64,000 bases of DNA from Paenibacillus polymyxa. GTDB lineage: Bacteria; Bacillota; Bacilli; Paenibacillales; Paenibacillaceae. Positions 24,501 through 39,500 of the stretch are shown here, one piece after another. The notes below the pieces were generated by a model. It was not told the origin of the DNA. It was given only the letters and a program-made list of their open reading frames with translations, and ran no database searches. Each line of letters opens with the position of its first letter. Within the stretch, counting starts at the first letter, position 1. The DNA lies in assembly GCF_001719045.1 (NCBI RefSeq), contig NZ_CP015423.1, forward strand, positions 5,320,001 through 5,384,000. The letters are read 5' to 3'. The translations under genes were made by a program, and so were the position numbers.

Positions 24501-27500
24501 GAACGGATGTACCGCACAGGCGATTTGGCGAGATGGATGCCGGACGGCAACATTGAATATCTGGGCCGGATCGACCATCAGGTGAAAATCCGGGGGTACC
24601 GGATTGAGCTGGGCGAGGTCGAATCGCAGCTGCTCCAAATGGAATCGGTACGAGAAGCTGTGGTCACGGCGCGTGCGGATGAAACGGGACAAAAACAAAT
24701 GGTGGCGTACTATGTCGCCGGGCAAGAAATGGGTGCCAGCGAGCTGAGAAGTGAGCTGGGCCAGGAGCTACCAAGCTACATGGTGCCGTCGTACTTTGTA
24801 CAGCTGGAGCAGATGCCGCTGAGTCCAAATGGCAAAATTGACCGCAAAGCCCTGCCAGCACCGGAAGGCAGCCTGCAAAGCGGAACGGATTATGCAGAGC
24901 CTCGTACCGCGCAAGAACGGGCTCTGGTAGCGGTCTGGCAGTCGGTACTGGGACTGCAGACTGTCGGTATTTCGGACAATTTCTTCGATCTGGGTGGCGA
25001 TTCCATCAAGGCAATCCAAATCGCATCCCGTGCGTTCCAGGTCGGTTATAAGCTGGACATGAAGGATTTGTTCCAGTATCCAACGGTGGAAGCACTGGCA
25101 CCGCATATGTATGAGGTCAGTCGTATGGCAGATCAAGGAGAAGTAAGCGGGAAAACCGCTTTGCTTCCGATCCAGCATTGGTTCTTTGCGCAGGAGCGCG
25201 AGCGTCCGCAGCACTTTAATCAGGCGGTCATGCTCTATCGTGCCAAGGGCTTTGATGAAACGGCGGTTTGCCGGACCATGGATCACATCGTGAAGCATCA
25301 TGATGCGCTTCGTACGGTTTTCCGTCAGGCTTCATCTGGTTACGAGGCTTGGACACGCGGTGTAGATGAAGGCGCATTGTATACGCTGGAAACCGCAGAC
25401 TACCGTGAACAAGCATCCTATGCGGAAGCGCTGGAAGCGAAGGCAAATGAAATTCAAAGCAGCATCCACCTGTCCGAAGGGCCTCTGGTCAAGCTGGGAT
25501 TGTTCCGCACAGCCGAGGGCGATCATTTGCTCATAGCCATTCACCATTTGGTGGTGGACGGGGTATCGTGGCGAATTCTGTTTGAAGATTTCTCGACAGG
25601 TTACGAGCAGGCGATCAAGGGCGAGCCTGTACGATTGCCCTATAAAACGGATTCCTTCCAAACATGGGCACGGGAGTTGTCGTCTTATGCCAATCGTCCA
25701 GAGGCTGCATCGGATGAAGCCTACTGGCAGCAGCTGGAACAGGCCAAAGCGAAAGCGGCACCGCTGCCTAAGGATTTCGCCTACGAGGGTTCCTTGAATG
25801 CAGACAGCGAAGTGTTGACGGTGGAGTGGACCGAGGCTGAAACGGAGCAACTGCTAAAGCAGGCCCATCGCGCTTATAACACCGAGGTCAATGATTTGCT
25901 ATTGACCGCGTTAGGATTGGCGATGCACAACTGGACAGGCGCCGGACAGGTGCTGGTGAATCTGGAGGGACATGGCCGGGAAGCAATCCTGCCAGAGGTG
26001 GATATTACACGTACAGTAGGCTGGTTTACGAGCTTGTATCCGGTGCTGCTGGAAATGGGCAAGGGAATGACACTGGCACAGCACATCAAAGAAACGAAGG
26101 AAGGTCTGCGCCGGATTCCGCATAAAGGGCTGACGTATGGAACTTGGCGCTACTTGTCCCCTGCGTCCCATCCGATTGCAGCAGAACCGGAAATCAGCTT
26201 TAACTACTTGGGACAGGTCGATCAGGATGTGCAAAACAGTGGAATCACATGGTCATCCTATAGCGCAGGGGAGACAGAGGATGCCCATTCACCGCTGCAA
26301 TATGCGCTGGATTTGAATGCAATGATCTCGGAAGGCACGCTGCGCTTGATGATCGCTTACAGCCGTAAGCAGTATCGCCAAGAAACGCTGGAACGTGTGG
26401 CAGGACTGCTGCAATCCGCTTTGCAAGAGGTGATTGCGCATTGTGTCGCTCAGGAACAGCCAGAGCTGACGCCGAGTGATGTGTCCTTCAAAGGTCTGAC
26501 GACTGGAGAACTGGAACAAATCGCGGAACAGGCGGCACATATAGGTGAGCTGGAAAATGTATACGCGCTGACGCCGATGCAAAAGGGCATGCTCTTTTAC
26601 AATCTGATGGACTCGCAATCAGGAGCTTACTTTGAACAGGCCTCCTTTGATCTGCAAGGACATTTTAATATCGCTGCATTTGCGGCAAGTTTGGATGTAT
26701 TGGTGCAGCGGCATACGGTACTGCGCACGAACTTCTACAGTGGCTGGAAAGATGAACCGCTGCAGGTCGTGTACCGGAATAAGCGCAGCGAACTGTATGT
26801 AGAGGATTTGCGGGATATGGAGCAAGAGCGGCAAAACGAGTACATCCTCGAATATACGTGTAAAGACAAGCAAAGAGGCTTTGATCTGGCGCAAGATGCT
26901 TTGATGCGTGTGGCTGTTTTGCGCACAGGTGAGGATGCGTACCGTTTTGTATGGAGTTTCCATCATATCGTGATGGACGGCTGGTGCTTGTCGCTGGTGA
27001 CAGGCGAAGTGTTTGCGAGTTATTTTGCGATACTGGCTCATAAGCAGCCTGAACTGGCCCCTGTAACGCCGTACAGTCAATATATCGAATGGCTGGAACA
27101 GCAGGATCGTCAGGCCGCATCAGGTTACTGGAGCAAGGTTCTGGAAGGATATGAGGAACAGTCCCGCCTGCCACAGGCTAAAATTCAGGGCAAAACGGAA
27201 TATCAGGCGGAGCGTCTGGATTTTGACTTGGGCGCGGATCTAACGGCTGGCATTCAGCGCGTAGCCAAGCGTTATCAGGTAACGATCAATACGTTGATGC
27301 AGACCGTTTGGGGCCTGTTGCTGCAAAAATATAATGGCACAGATGATGTGGTGTTTGGCAGCGTGGTATCTGGACGTCCGGCAGACATTCCGAATGTGGA
27401 GCACATCATTGGTCTGTTTATCAATACCATTCCTGTACGCATCCGCAGTCAAGTGGACAGCTTATTCTCAGACGTGATGAAGCAAACCCAAGAGCAATCG

Positions 27501-30500
27501 ATTGCTTCCCATGCCTATGATACGTACCCGTTGTATGAAATTCAGGGGTTGTCGGAGCTTAAGCAGGATTTGATCAATCATATTCTTATTTTTGAGAACT
27601 ATCCGGTAGAGGAACAATTGGAGCAATTAGGCAACGGGGATGAGTCCAGCTTCAGCATCACCGGAGCCGAGTCTGTCGAGCAGACCAACTATGACTTTAA
27701 CCTGGTGGTACTGCCAGGGAACACCATTCACATGAGCTTTGGGTATAATGCCTTGGCCTTTGAACGGGAAAGTGTAGAGCAAATTCGAGGTCATCTGGTA
27801 CAGCTGCTGGAACAGGTGACAGCGAAGCCGGACATTCGGGTGCATGAGCTGGATATGGTAACCACGCAGGAACGTGAGCAAATCGTTGAGGTTTGGGGCA
27901 ATACAGCGGTAGCATATCCAAACGAGCAAACGATTCACGGCTTGTTCGAGGCGCAAACCGCGCAGACGCCGGAGCAGACAGCATTGTTCTTTGAAGGAGA
28001 AGCGCTGACCTATCGTGAACTGAATGCACGCGCCAATCGTTTGGCTCGTACCTTGCGTAGTCAAGGCGTGACGAAAGATCGTTTGGTGGGTCTGATGACC
28101 GAGCGTTCGGTGGACATGATCGTGGGCATCTTCGGGATTTTGAAGGCCGGGGGTGCATATGTCCCCATCGATCCGACCTATCCAGAGGAGCGTATCCGCT
28201 ATATGCTGGACGACTCGGGTGCGAAGCTGCTGTTGACGCAAAGCCATCTGGTAGACAAAGCCGCTATCGACGGTCATGTGCTGGTGCTGGATGGGGAGCA
28301 AACGGTGTACCACGAGGATGGTTCCAATCTGGAGCCGTGGTCCGGTCCGAACGATCTAGCCTATGTGATTTATACGTCAGGGACCACGGGGCAGCCGAAG
28401 GGCGTGATGCTGGAGCATCACGGGCTGTGCAATCTGAAAACGTATTTTGATCAGACACTCAAGATCCGTACGTCGGATCATGCGTTGCTGTTCGCCAGCT
28501 ATTCGTTCGATGCGGCTTGCTGGGAAATCTTCCAGGCACTGTTCTGTGGAGCCACACTGTATGTACCAACGTCAGAGACGATTTTGAACTACGAGCGGTT
28601 TGAGCAATATATGGCGAATCACCAAATCACGGTAGCAGCTTTGCCGCCGACCTATGCGGTCTATCTGGAGCCAGAACGGATGCCAAACCTGCGTATTTTG
28701 TTTACGGCGGGTTCAGCATCTTCAACAGAATTGGTGTACAAGTGGAAGGATCAGGTGGCGTACTACAACGGCTACGGTCCAACTGAAAACTCAGTGGCGA
28801 CATCCATCTGGCCCGTATCCGAGGATGAGAGAGCCGGACAACTGATTTCCATCGGACGTCCTGTGCCGAATCATCGGGTATACATGCTGGATGTGCATGG
28901 ACATTTGGCTCCGGTAGGCGTCGCGGGTGAGCTGTGCGTGTCCGGTCCGGGTCTGGCTCGGGGTTATCTAGATCGTCCAGAGCTGACGGCTGAGAAATTT
29001 GTATCGAACCCGTTTGCGGCTGGGGAAGCCGGCTATGAACGAATGTACCGTACGGGTGACTTGGCGAGATGGATGCCAGACGGCAACATCGAATATTTGG
29101 GCCGGATCGACCATCAGGTGAAAATCCGGGGCTACCGGATCGAGTTGGGCGAGGTCGAGGCACAAATTTTGAAAGTGGAAGACGTGCAAGAGGTCATCGT
29201 ACTGGCACAAGCGGACGAGCAGGGACAAAACCAACTGGTGGCGTACTATGTTGCTGAAAGAGACGTAAGCGCTGGTGAGCTACGCAGTTTACTGGGCGAG
29301 GAGCTACCAAACTACATGGTGCCTTCGTATTTCATCCAGCTGGAGCAGATGCCACTGACACCGAACGGTAAAATCGACCGCAAGGCCCTGCCGGCACCAG
29401 AAGGCAGCCTGCAAAGCGGAGCGGATTATGTAGAGCCGCGCACAGCGCTGGAGCAGACGTTAGTGTCCATTTGGCAGGCTGTACTAGGAACGAAGAGAGT
29501 CGGGATTTTGGATAATTTCTTTGATCTGGGCGGCGATTCGATCAAAGCGATCCAGGTATCCTCCCGTTTGCTGCAAGCGGGCTACAAGCTGGACATGAAG
29601 GATTTGTTCCAATATCCTTCCATCTCGCTGCTGAGCGGTCATGTTCACAAGGTCAGCCGCACAGCCGATCAGCGGGTGGTTTCGGGGGCAGTTAGATTGA
29701 CCCCGATTCAGCAATGGTTCTTTGGACAATCCTCAGCAGAGCCACATTATTTCAACCAGTCGGTGATGCTGTATAGGGCGCAAGGCTTCGATGAAGCCGC
29801 ATTGCATCAAACGGTGGCCAAGGTAACGGAGCATCATGATGCGCTACGTATGATCTTCCGTCAGACCGAACAGGGCTATGAAGCATGGAATCGCGGTCTG
29901 AACGAAGGCAAGCTGTATCGTCTGGACGTTGTTGATCTGACGGATGTGCAAAACATTACAGATGTTGCATCAGCCATTGAAATGAAAGCCAATGCCATCC
30001 AAAGTTCCATTCGTCTGGACGAAGGACCGCTGGTGAAGCTGGGACTTTTCCGCTGCATGGATGGGGATCATCTACTGATTGCGATTCACCATTTGGTCGT
30101 AGACGGGATTTCATGGCGGATTGTGTTTGAGGATTTTGCCACGGGATATGAGCAGGCCGTGCGGGGAGAAGCGATTCGCCTGCCTTATAAAACGGACGCT
30201 TTCTCTGCTTGGGCAGAGCGCTTATCACAATATGCGAATAGTCCGGCGATCGAAAATGAACGCGAATATTGGCAGCGTCTTGCCCAAATAGAAATTGCAT
30301 CGTTGCCTAAGGATCAAGAAAGAGCGGAAGGGCAGCATTTTCTGATCAGAGACAGTGAGACTGTGTCTGTGGCTTGGAGCGAGCAGGAAACACGGATGTT
30401 GCTTCAAGAAGTACACCGTGCGTACCACACCGAGGTCAATGATCTGTTGTTAACCGCACTCGGCACAGCGGTATATAACTGGAGCGGTCAGGAGCGTGTG

Positions 30501-33500
30501 CTGGTCAATCTGGAGGGACATGGCCGGGAAGCCATTGTTCCAGATATCGACATCACCCGTACCGTGGGCTGGTTTACGAGTCAGTATCCGGTGCTGCTGG
30601 ATGTGGACGGAAAGGCAGCAGTCGGGCAGCGAATCAAGCGGGTGAAGGAAGACCTGCGCCATGTGCCGCATAAGGGTATTGGCTACGGCATTTTAAAATA
30701 TATGTCTCAGCATGATGCCCATCCTTCCTGGACCCTGCAGCCTGAAATTAGCTTTAACTATTTAGGACAATTTGATCAGGACTTGGAAAATGGGGATATC
30801 ACGCTGTCTTCACATCCAGGTGGAGAGCCGATGAGTGACCATACCGTACTGGAGCATCCTTTGAATGTGAACGGAATGATTACAGCGGGCGCGCTGACAC
30901 TGGACATTCGCTATGACAGTAAGGTATATCATCAGCAAAATGTAGAAAAATTTGCGCAGTTGCTGCAGGAAAGCCTGCAGGAAGTGATCGCTCATTGTGC
31001 CTCCAAAGAGCGGAGTGAGCTAACACCAAGTGATGTATTGTTCAAAGGCTTGACGCTTGGGCAGCTGGAACAATTGACAGAGCAAACAGCTTCTGTAGGC
31101 GAGCTGGAGAATGTATATGCTCTTTCGCCTATGCAGAAGGGGATGCTGTTCCATAATCTGATGGAGCCGGAGTCAGGCGCCTACTTCCAGCAAGCGTCGT
31201 TTGATCAAAAAGGCAGCTTTGATGTTGAAATTTTCCGCAAGAGTCTGGATGTACTGACACAGCGTCATGAAGCGCTGCGAACGAATTTCCATATGTTTGA
31301 GACAGGGCACAGTCAGGAGCCATTGCAGATCGTATTCCGTCACAAAGATAGCGACCTTTCCTTCCAGGATATACGGGAAATGCAGGAAGCGGAGCAACAG
31401 GCATATATCCAGGCGTTTAAGCAAGAGGACCAGGCTAGAGGCTTTAATCTTGGTACGGATGCACTCATGCGCGTACAGGTATTGCAAACCCATGAAGAAA
31501 CGTATCATTTGGTATGGAGCTTCCATCACATAGTCATGGATGGCTGGTGCTTATCGCTCGTTACGGGTGAAGTGTTTGGTACGTACTTTGCGCTACTGGA
31601 GCAGAAGCAACCGGAGCTTGCAGCGATTACACCGTATGGCCAATATATCGAATGGCTAGAGCGTCAGGATGAACGTGCGGAAAAAGAGTACTGGAGCAGC
31701 TATTTGGCGGGCTTTGAACAGCAGACGTTGTTACCTGGATCGGATACTTTATCGAAAAACCAAGCGACTAATACGGATACGGTATCCACTACAGCACGTG
31801 AAACCAGCGAGTATGTTTCTGAAAAAATAACGGTAGATCTGGACCCAGCGTGGAGCGAAGCCATACACCGGATCGCGAAGCAGCAACAGGTCACGATTAA
31901 TACGCTGATGCAGAGCGTGTGGGGCCTTATTTTGCAGAAATATAACAACAACGAGGATGTTATTTTCGGTAGTGTCGTATCTGGACGTCCGACGGATATT
32001 GCTGGCGTAGAGCATATGATTGGTTTGTTCATTAATACGATCCCGGTGCGGATTCAAAGTGAACGGAATGCCACTTTTGTGGAAGTGATGCGGAAAACGC
32101 AGGAACAGGCACTGGCCTCGGGAGCCTATGACAGCTTCCCGCTGTATGAAATTCAGGCATTGACCGAGCAGAAACAGAACTTGATTAACCACATTATGGT
32201 ATTTGAGAATTATCCGGTAGAGGAGCAAGTTGAGCAGCTTAGTGAAGTTCGTCCGTCCGCTTTTGAAATTACGAATGTAGAGGTTGTCGAGCAAACGAAT
32301 TATGATCTGGACTTGATTGTGATGCCAGACGAAACCTTCCGCATCATGTTCAGATATAACGCCAATGTATACGATCGGACCACGATAGAGCGTATGCAGG
32401 GACATGTACTGCATGTTATCGAGCAAATTATCGACAATCCACATATCTGTGTGAATGAGCTGGAATTGGTGACACCAGAAGAACAGACACAAATCGTTCA
32501 GGTCTGGGGGGATACGGCGGCAGCCTATCCGCAGGATCAGACGTTAAGTGCATTGTTTGAGCAGCAGGCCGCGAATACACCGGATCAGGTGGCAATGTTG
32601 TGCGGAGCGGAATCGTTGACCTACGCGGAGTTGAATGAGCGCGCGAACCGTTTGGCTCGGACGCTGCGTGCGGAAGGTGTTCAGCCGGATCAGCCTGTAG
32701 GCATTCTGGTCCAACGCTCGCTGGACATGATCGTAGGCATTTATGCGATCCTCAAAGCAGGCGGAGCCTACGTGCCCATTGATCCGGAATATCCGGCGGA
32801 CCGTATCCGCTTTATGCTGGAGGACTCGGAAGCGAAGCTGGTGCTGACGCAGTCGCATCTGGCCGAGCAAGCGTCATTGAGTTTCGACGGCCAGGTGTTG
32901 GTGCTGGATCGTCATGAGCAGGATGGACAAGGCATTTACCACGAAGATGGCTCGAATTTGGAGCCACTGGCTGGACCACACCATGTAGCCTATGTCATCT
33001 ATACCTCTGGCTCCACGGGGAAACCGAAGGGCGTGATGGTGGAGCACCATTCCGTGCTGAACCGGATTTTGTGGATGCATGATCGATACGGCTTGAGTGC
33101 GGAAGATACGATCCTGCAAAAGACCGCCTTCACCTTCGACGTGTCAGTGTGGGAGCTGTTCTGGTGGTCGCTGGTCGGCTCGAAGGTGAGCCTGCTGTCG
33201 GTTGGCGGGGAAAAGAACCCGGAAGACATCGTCGACACGATTGCCCGCGATGGCGTGAGCACGATGCACTTTGTACCCGCCATGCTGCATGCGTTCCTGG
33301 AGTACGTGGAGCAGCAGCCACGGGAAGTGATGCAAACGAAGCTGGCAACGTTGCGACATGTGTTTGCCAGTGGTGAAGCATTGCCGCCACAGCATGTGGC
33401 CCGGTTCCAACGGCTTGTGTCGAGCCTGGCCGGAGCGAAGCTGGTCAATCTCTACGGCCCGACCGAAGCGACGGTGGACGTATCGTACTTCGATTGCGAG

Positions 33501-36500
33501 CTTAATGAAACCTATTCGGTTATTCCGATCGGGAAACCGATTCAGAATATTCGTCTGTACATCGTGAAGGAAGGCACGGAGCAATTGCAGCCGATTGGGG
33601 TTGCAGGGGAACTGTGCATCGGTGGTGTCGGCGTAGCCCGCGGCTATCTGAACCGTCCGGAGCTAACGGCCGAGAAATTTGTGAAAGACCCGTTTGCTGG
33701 CGGGGAAGCCGGCTATGAACGGATGTATCGCACAGGCGATTTGGCGAGGTGGATGCCGGACGGGAACATTGAATATCTGGGCCGGATCGACCATCAGGTG
33801 AAAATCCGGGGGTACCGGATTGAGCTGGGCGAGGTCGAATCGCAGCTGCTCCAAGTGGAGTCGGTACGGGAAGCCGTGGTGCTGGCGCGTGCGGATGAAA
33901 CGGGACAAAAACAAATGGTGGCCTACTATGTCGCCGGGCAAGAAATGGGTGCCAGTGAGCTGAGAAGTGAGCTGGGCCAAGAACTGCCAAGCTACATGGT
34001 GCCATCGTACTTTGTACAGCTGGAGCAGATGCCGCTGACACCGAACGGTAAAATCGACCGCAAAGCCCTGCCAGCACCGGAAGGCAGCCTGCAAACCGGA
34101 GCCGATTATGTCGCACCGCGGACGTGGGTGGAAGTGAAGCTGGCTCACATTTGGCAGGATGTGCTGGGTCTCACGCAGGTCGGCGTGAAGGAAAACTTCT
34201 TCGAGATTGGCGGACATTCGCTGCGGGCGACGACACTGGCCTCGAAGATTCACAAGGAGCTGAACAAGCCGCTTCCACTACGCAGTATTTTTGAAGCACC
34301 AACCATTGAACAACTGGCAGTCGTACTGGAACAGCTGGATCAAGTAACCTATGCGTCCATTCCGGTAACGGAAGAACGCAGCTTCTACCCGTTATCTTCG
34401 GCGCAAAAACGACTGTATGTACTGCATCAGTTTGATCCAAGTGATGTGAACTACAACATGCCGTCGGTGCTGCAAGTGAGCGGTCCGCTGGACGTAAAAC
34501 GAGTAGAAGACGTGTTCCGTCAACTGATCGATCGCCATGCAACCTTGCGTACCCGCTTTGAGCTAGTGGACAATGAGCCGATGCAATGGGTTGAGGACAC
34601 CGTGCCGTTCAAAGTGGAATATACGAAGGTACAGGCAGAAAGTGCAATTACGGATACAGATCAAGACACAGCTACAGATTTGGATACAGCTACGTACACG
34701 ACGGTCAGCCAGGAAGCACAAGAACGGGTCCGACAGTTTGTCCGTCCGTTTGATCTGAAAGCTGCACCGCTGCTGCGGGTAGGCTTGGTGAACTTGGACA
34801 TACAAGGAGCAGAGCAAGAACCACAGCATCTGCTGATGCTCGACATGCACCATATCGTTTCGGATGGTGTGTCGATGGAGGTACTGACCGATGAATTTGT
34901 CCGCTTGTATGGCGGTGAAAAGCTATTACCATTGCGTATTCAGTACAAAGACTATGCGGTATGGCAGCAAAGCGAAGCCCATCAGGAGTGGATGCAGCGT
35001 CAGGAAGCGTACTGGCTGGGTACCTTCCGGGGCGGCGTGCCTGTGCTGGATCTGGCAACCGACTTTGTCCGTCCGGCGGTACAGAGTACGGCAGGGGATA
35101 CGATCGAATTCGGACTGGAGCGTGAAGTTAGCGAACGCCTGAAAGAACTGGCTTCGCAAACAGGTTCAACCTTGTATATGGTGCTGCTGGCGGCGTACAC
35201 TACGCTCTTGCATAAATACACAGGTCAAGAAGATATCGTAGTGGGCACGCCGATTGCTGGAAGACCGCATGCGGAACTGGAGAGTCTGATAGGTGTCTTC
35301 ATCAATACGCTGGCAATCCGCAATTATCCGTCTGGCGACCAATCGTTCCTGGATTATCTGCAAGAGGTGAAGGAGCATGCGCTCAGTGCTTATGAGCATC
35401 AGGACTATCCTTTTGAAGAGCTGGTTGAAAAGCTGAATTTGACGCGGGATACGAGCCGGAATGCGCTGTTTGACACGATGTTTGAGTTGAAAACATTGGA
35501 GCAGCAGGAGTTGCAGCTAGAAGGTCTGACCTTACATTCGTATCCGCTGGAAAATCATACGGCCAAATTTGATCTGAGCTTGGATGCAATAGAGCAGCCA
35601 GAAGGCATTCTGTGCCGTCTGGAATACAGCACGGCGCTATATAAGCCTGAGACGATTGCGCGATTGGCGCAGCATTTTACCGAACTCGTACGTGCAATTA
35701 CACTGCATCCACAACAGCCACTGGCAGCTTTGGATATGGTACCTGCCGAGGAAAAAGCACAAATCATTCATGGATTTGGAGATGTGGGGGTATCGGATGT
35801 TGCTGCTGAAGCAGGAGCCTTATTCCATACCTTTGTGGAAGAACAGGCGCAGCTTGTACCGGATCATGTGGCGGTGGTGTACGAGGAGCAGCAGCTTACG
35901 TACCGGAAACTGAACGAGCGCGCGAACCAATTGGCGCGGAGATTGCGGAACGAAGGCGTTGGACGCGAGTCGATTGTTGGCATTTTGAGTGAACGCTCGG
36001 TGGATATGTTGATCGGCGTACTGGCGGTGTGGAAGGCCGGCGGTGCGTACGTGCCGCTGGATGCAGACTATCCGTCCGAACGTATTCGTTTCATGCTGGA
36101 GGACAGCGGTGCGACGGTGCTGCTGACGCAAATCGGCTTGCAGGAGCGCGCGCAGGTCTGGCTGGAGGAAAGCAATGCCTCATTGGAACAAGCAACTGGA
36201 CTGTGCTTGAATACGATGCTGGCGCTGGACGATGAGTCGCTGTACATCGGAGACACCACCGATATCGAGCCGATTAACGAACCGCAGGATCTGGCGTATG
36301 TCATTTACACGTCCGGTACAACAGGACGTCCGAAAGGGGTCATGATTGAGCATCACAGCTTGGTGAATACGGCTGCGGCGTATCGTCGGGATTACCGTCT
36401 GAACGAGTTCCCGGTACGACTGCTGCAGCTGGCGAGCTTCTCCTTCGACGTCTTCGTCGGGGATATCGCAAGGACGCTCTATAACGGTGGCACGATGGTC

Positions 36501-39500
36501 ATTTGTCCGAAAGATGACCGGATTGATTTTAGCCGTTTGTATGACTGGATTCGCGATTACCAGATTACCGTATTCGAATCGACTCCGGCCCTGATCGTAC
36601 CGTTTATGCAGCATGTGCATGAACAGGGACTGGACATGAGCAGTCTGGAACTGCTGATCACCAGCTCGGATAGCTGCAGTGTGACGGATTACCGGGTGCT
36701 GCAAGAACGGTTTGGCGCAGATATCCGCATTATGAACAGTTACGGCGTCACGGAAGCGGCGATTGACTCCAGCTTCTATGACGAAGAGCTGTCGAAGCTG
36801 CCAAGCAGCGGCAATGTGCCGATTGGCCAGGCGTGGCTGAACGCACGCTTCTACATCGTGGACAGCCAGCTGAATCCGGTGCCGATCGGCGTACTGGGTG
36901 AGCTGTGCATTGGCGGAGCCGGGGTGGCACGAGGCTACCTGAACCGTGCAGACCTGACCGCCGAGAAATTCGTAGCGAATCCGTATATACCGGGTGAACG
37001 ATTGTACCGCACAGGCGATTTGGCGCGGTGGATGCCAGATGGCAATGTGGACTTTATCGGCCGGATGGATGATCAGGTCAAAATCCGGGGCTTCCGGATT
37101 GAACTGGGCGAGGTGGAAGCACAGCTGCTGACCGTGGACGGCATTCAGAAAGCCATCGTCACCGCCTGGGAAAACGAAGACGGAGACAAGGATTTGTGTG
37201 CGTATGTCGTAGCCTCTGAAACGCTAAATTTGCCCGAGCTGCGCAACCTGCTGCAGCCCAAGTTGCCGGGTTATATGATCCCGACATATGTCGTACAACT
37301 GGATCATTTCCCGCTGACACCAAACGGGAAAATTGACCGCAAAGCGTTGCCTACGCCGGAAGCGCGCCTCGAAGGAGGCACAGCGTACGTGGCACCGCGG
37401 ACACCGCTGGAAGAGCAGTTGGTACGTATTTGGCAAAGTGTTCTGAATCATCCGCAGATCGGTATTAAGGACCATTTCTTTGAAGTCGGAGGACATTCTC
37501 TGCGCGCGACAACACTGATGGCGAAAATCCATCAGGAGTTGAATTACAAGCTGGCGCTGCGAGATATTTTCCAATATCCGACGATTGAGCAACTGGTACA
37601 GGTGATGGGAGAAGATCAGACACAGCAAACGTATGTATCCATCCCTGTTGCGGAGGAACGTGCATATTATCCGGTTTCCTCGGCGCAAAAACGGATGTAC
37701 GTGCTGAGTCACCTGGAAGGCGGAGAGGTTAGCTACAATATGCCAGGCGCTTTGATCATTGAAGGTTCCTTGGATAAAACGCGACTGGAGCAAGCCTTCC
37801 GTCAGCTGATTGCCCGTCATGAAGCCCTGCGAACTAGATTCGACATGGTGGATGGCGAGGTGATTCAACGGATTGAATCGGGCGTTGCATTCAATGTGGA
37901 GCATGTGCAGGCAAGCGAAGAAGAGACCCAGCAGTACGCACAGGACTTTGTACGTGCATTTGATCTCGCACAAGCACCGTTGCTGCGGGTTCAGTTGGTG
38001 GAAACCGGACCGGAGCGTCATGTCATGCTCTATGACATGCACCATATTATTTCGGATGGCGTGACTGAAGGAATTATCGTGCAGGAGTTCTCTCAATTGT
38101 ATGAAGGCAAGGAACTGCCGCCTCTGCGCATCCAGTACAAGGACTATGCGGTTTGGCAGCATGCCGATATGCAAAGTGAACGTCTTCGTGAGCAGGAAAG
38201 CTACTGGCTGAACACGATGGCTGGTGACATTCCAGCACTGGATATGCCAACGGATTTTGCAAGACCAGCCGTACAGCGTCTGGAAGGAGCTCGATTGGAA
38301 TTTGCGATCAGCTTGGAGGACAGCGAGCAGTTGAAACAGCTGGCCGCACAAACCGGCTCCACCTTGTACATGGTGTTGCTGGCAGCATATAGCACGCTCT
38401 TGCATAAATATTCGGGGCAGGAGGACATCATCGTCGGCACGCCGATTGCCGGAAGACCACATGCGGAACTGGAGGGCTTGGTAGGCGTATTCCTCAACAC
38501 GCTGGCGATCCGCAATTATCCGGCTGGCGACAAAACGTTCCTGGATTACTTGCAAGAGGTCAAAGAGCATGCGCTCAGTGCTTATGAGCATCAGGAGTAT
38601 CCTTTTGAAGAACTGGTTGAAAAGCTGAATTTAACGCGGGATACGAGCCGGAATGCGCTGTTTGACACGATGTTTGAGCTGAAAACATTTGAACAGCAGG
38701 AGTTCGAGCTGGAGGGTCTGACCTTTAAAACGTATCCGACGGACAATCACACGGCCAAATTTGATCTGACCTTGGATGCAGTGGAGCAGCCGGAAGGCAT
38801 TCTGTGCAGTCTGGAATACAGCACGGCGCTGTACAAGCCTGAGACCATCGCGCGATTGGCACAGCATTTTACCGAACTCGTACGTGCAATTACCCTGCAT
38901 CCACAGCAGCCACTGGCAGCTTTGGATATGGTGACCGTCGAGGAGAAGGCACAAATCATCTACGGTTTTGGAGATGTGGGAGTATCGGATGTTGCTGCTG
39001 TTGAAGCAGGAGCTTTGTTCCATACCTATGTGGAAGAACAGGCGCAGCTTATACCGGATCACGTGGCGGTGGTGTACGAAGAGCAGCAGCTTACGTACCG
39101 CACACTGAACGAGCGTGCGAACCAATTGGCCCGTAGACTGCGAAATGAAGGCATTGGACGCGAGTCGATGGTCGGCATTTTGAGTGAACGTTCGGTAGAC
39201 ATGCTGGTCGGCGTATTGGCGGTGTGGAAAGCTGGAGGCGCGTATGTGCCGCTGGATGCAGACTATCCGTCCGAACGCATTCGTTTCATGCTGGAGGATA
39301 GCGGTGCGACGGTACTGTTGACCCAAATCGGCTTACAGGAGCGTGCACAGGTATGGCTGGATGAAAGCAAAACTACATCCGAATCCGCAGCGGGTTTGCG
39401 TCTGCATACCGTACTGGCGTTGGACGATGAGTCGTTGTACACCGGGGATACCACAGACGTCAATCACATCAACGAACCGCAGGATCTAGCGTATGTGATC

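Noticed and set aside
37224..38591. 455-codon open frame on the minus strand inside triD
   Set aside because: Antisense shadow of a high-complexity synthetase gene; no start signal or known domain, and similar shadows recur at equivalent positions of other modules.
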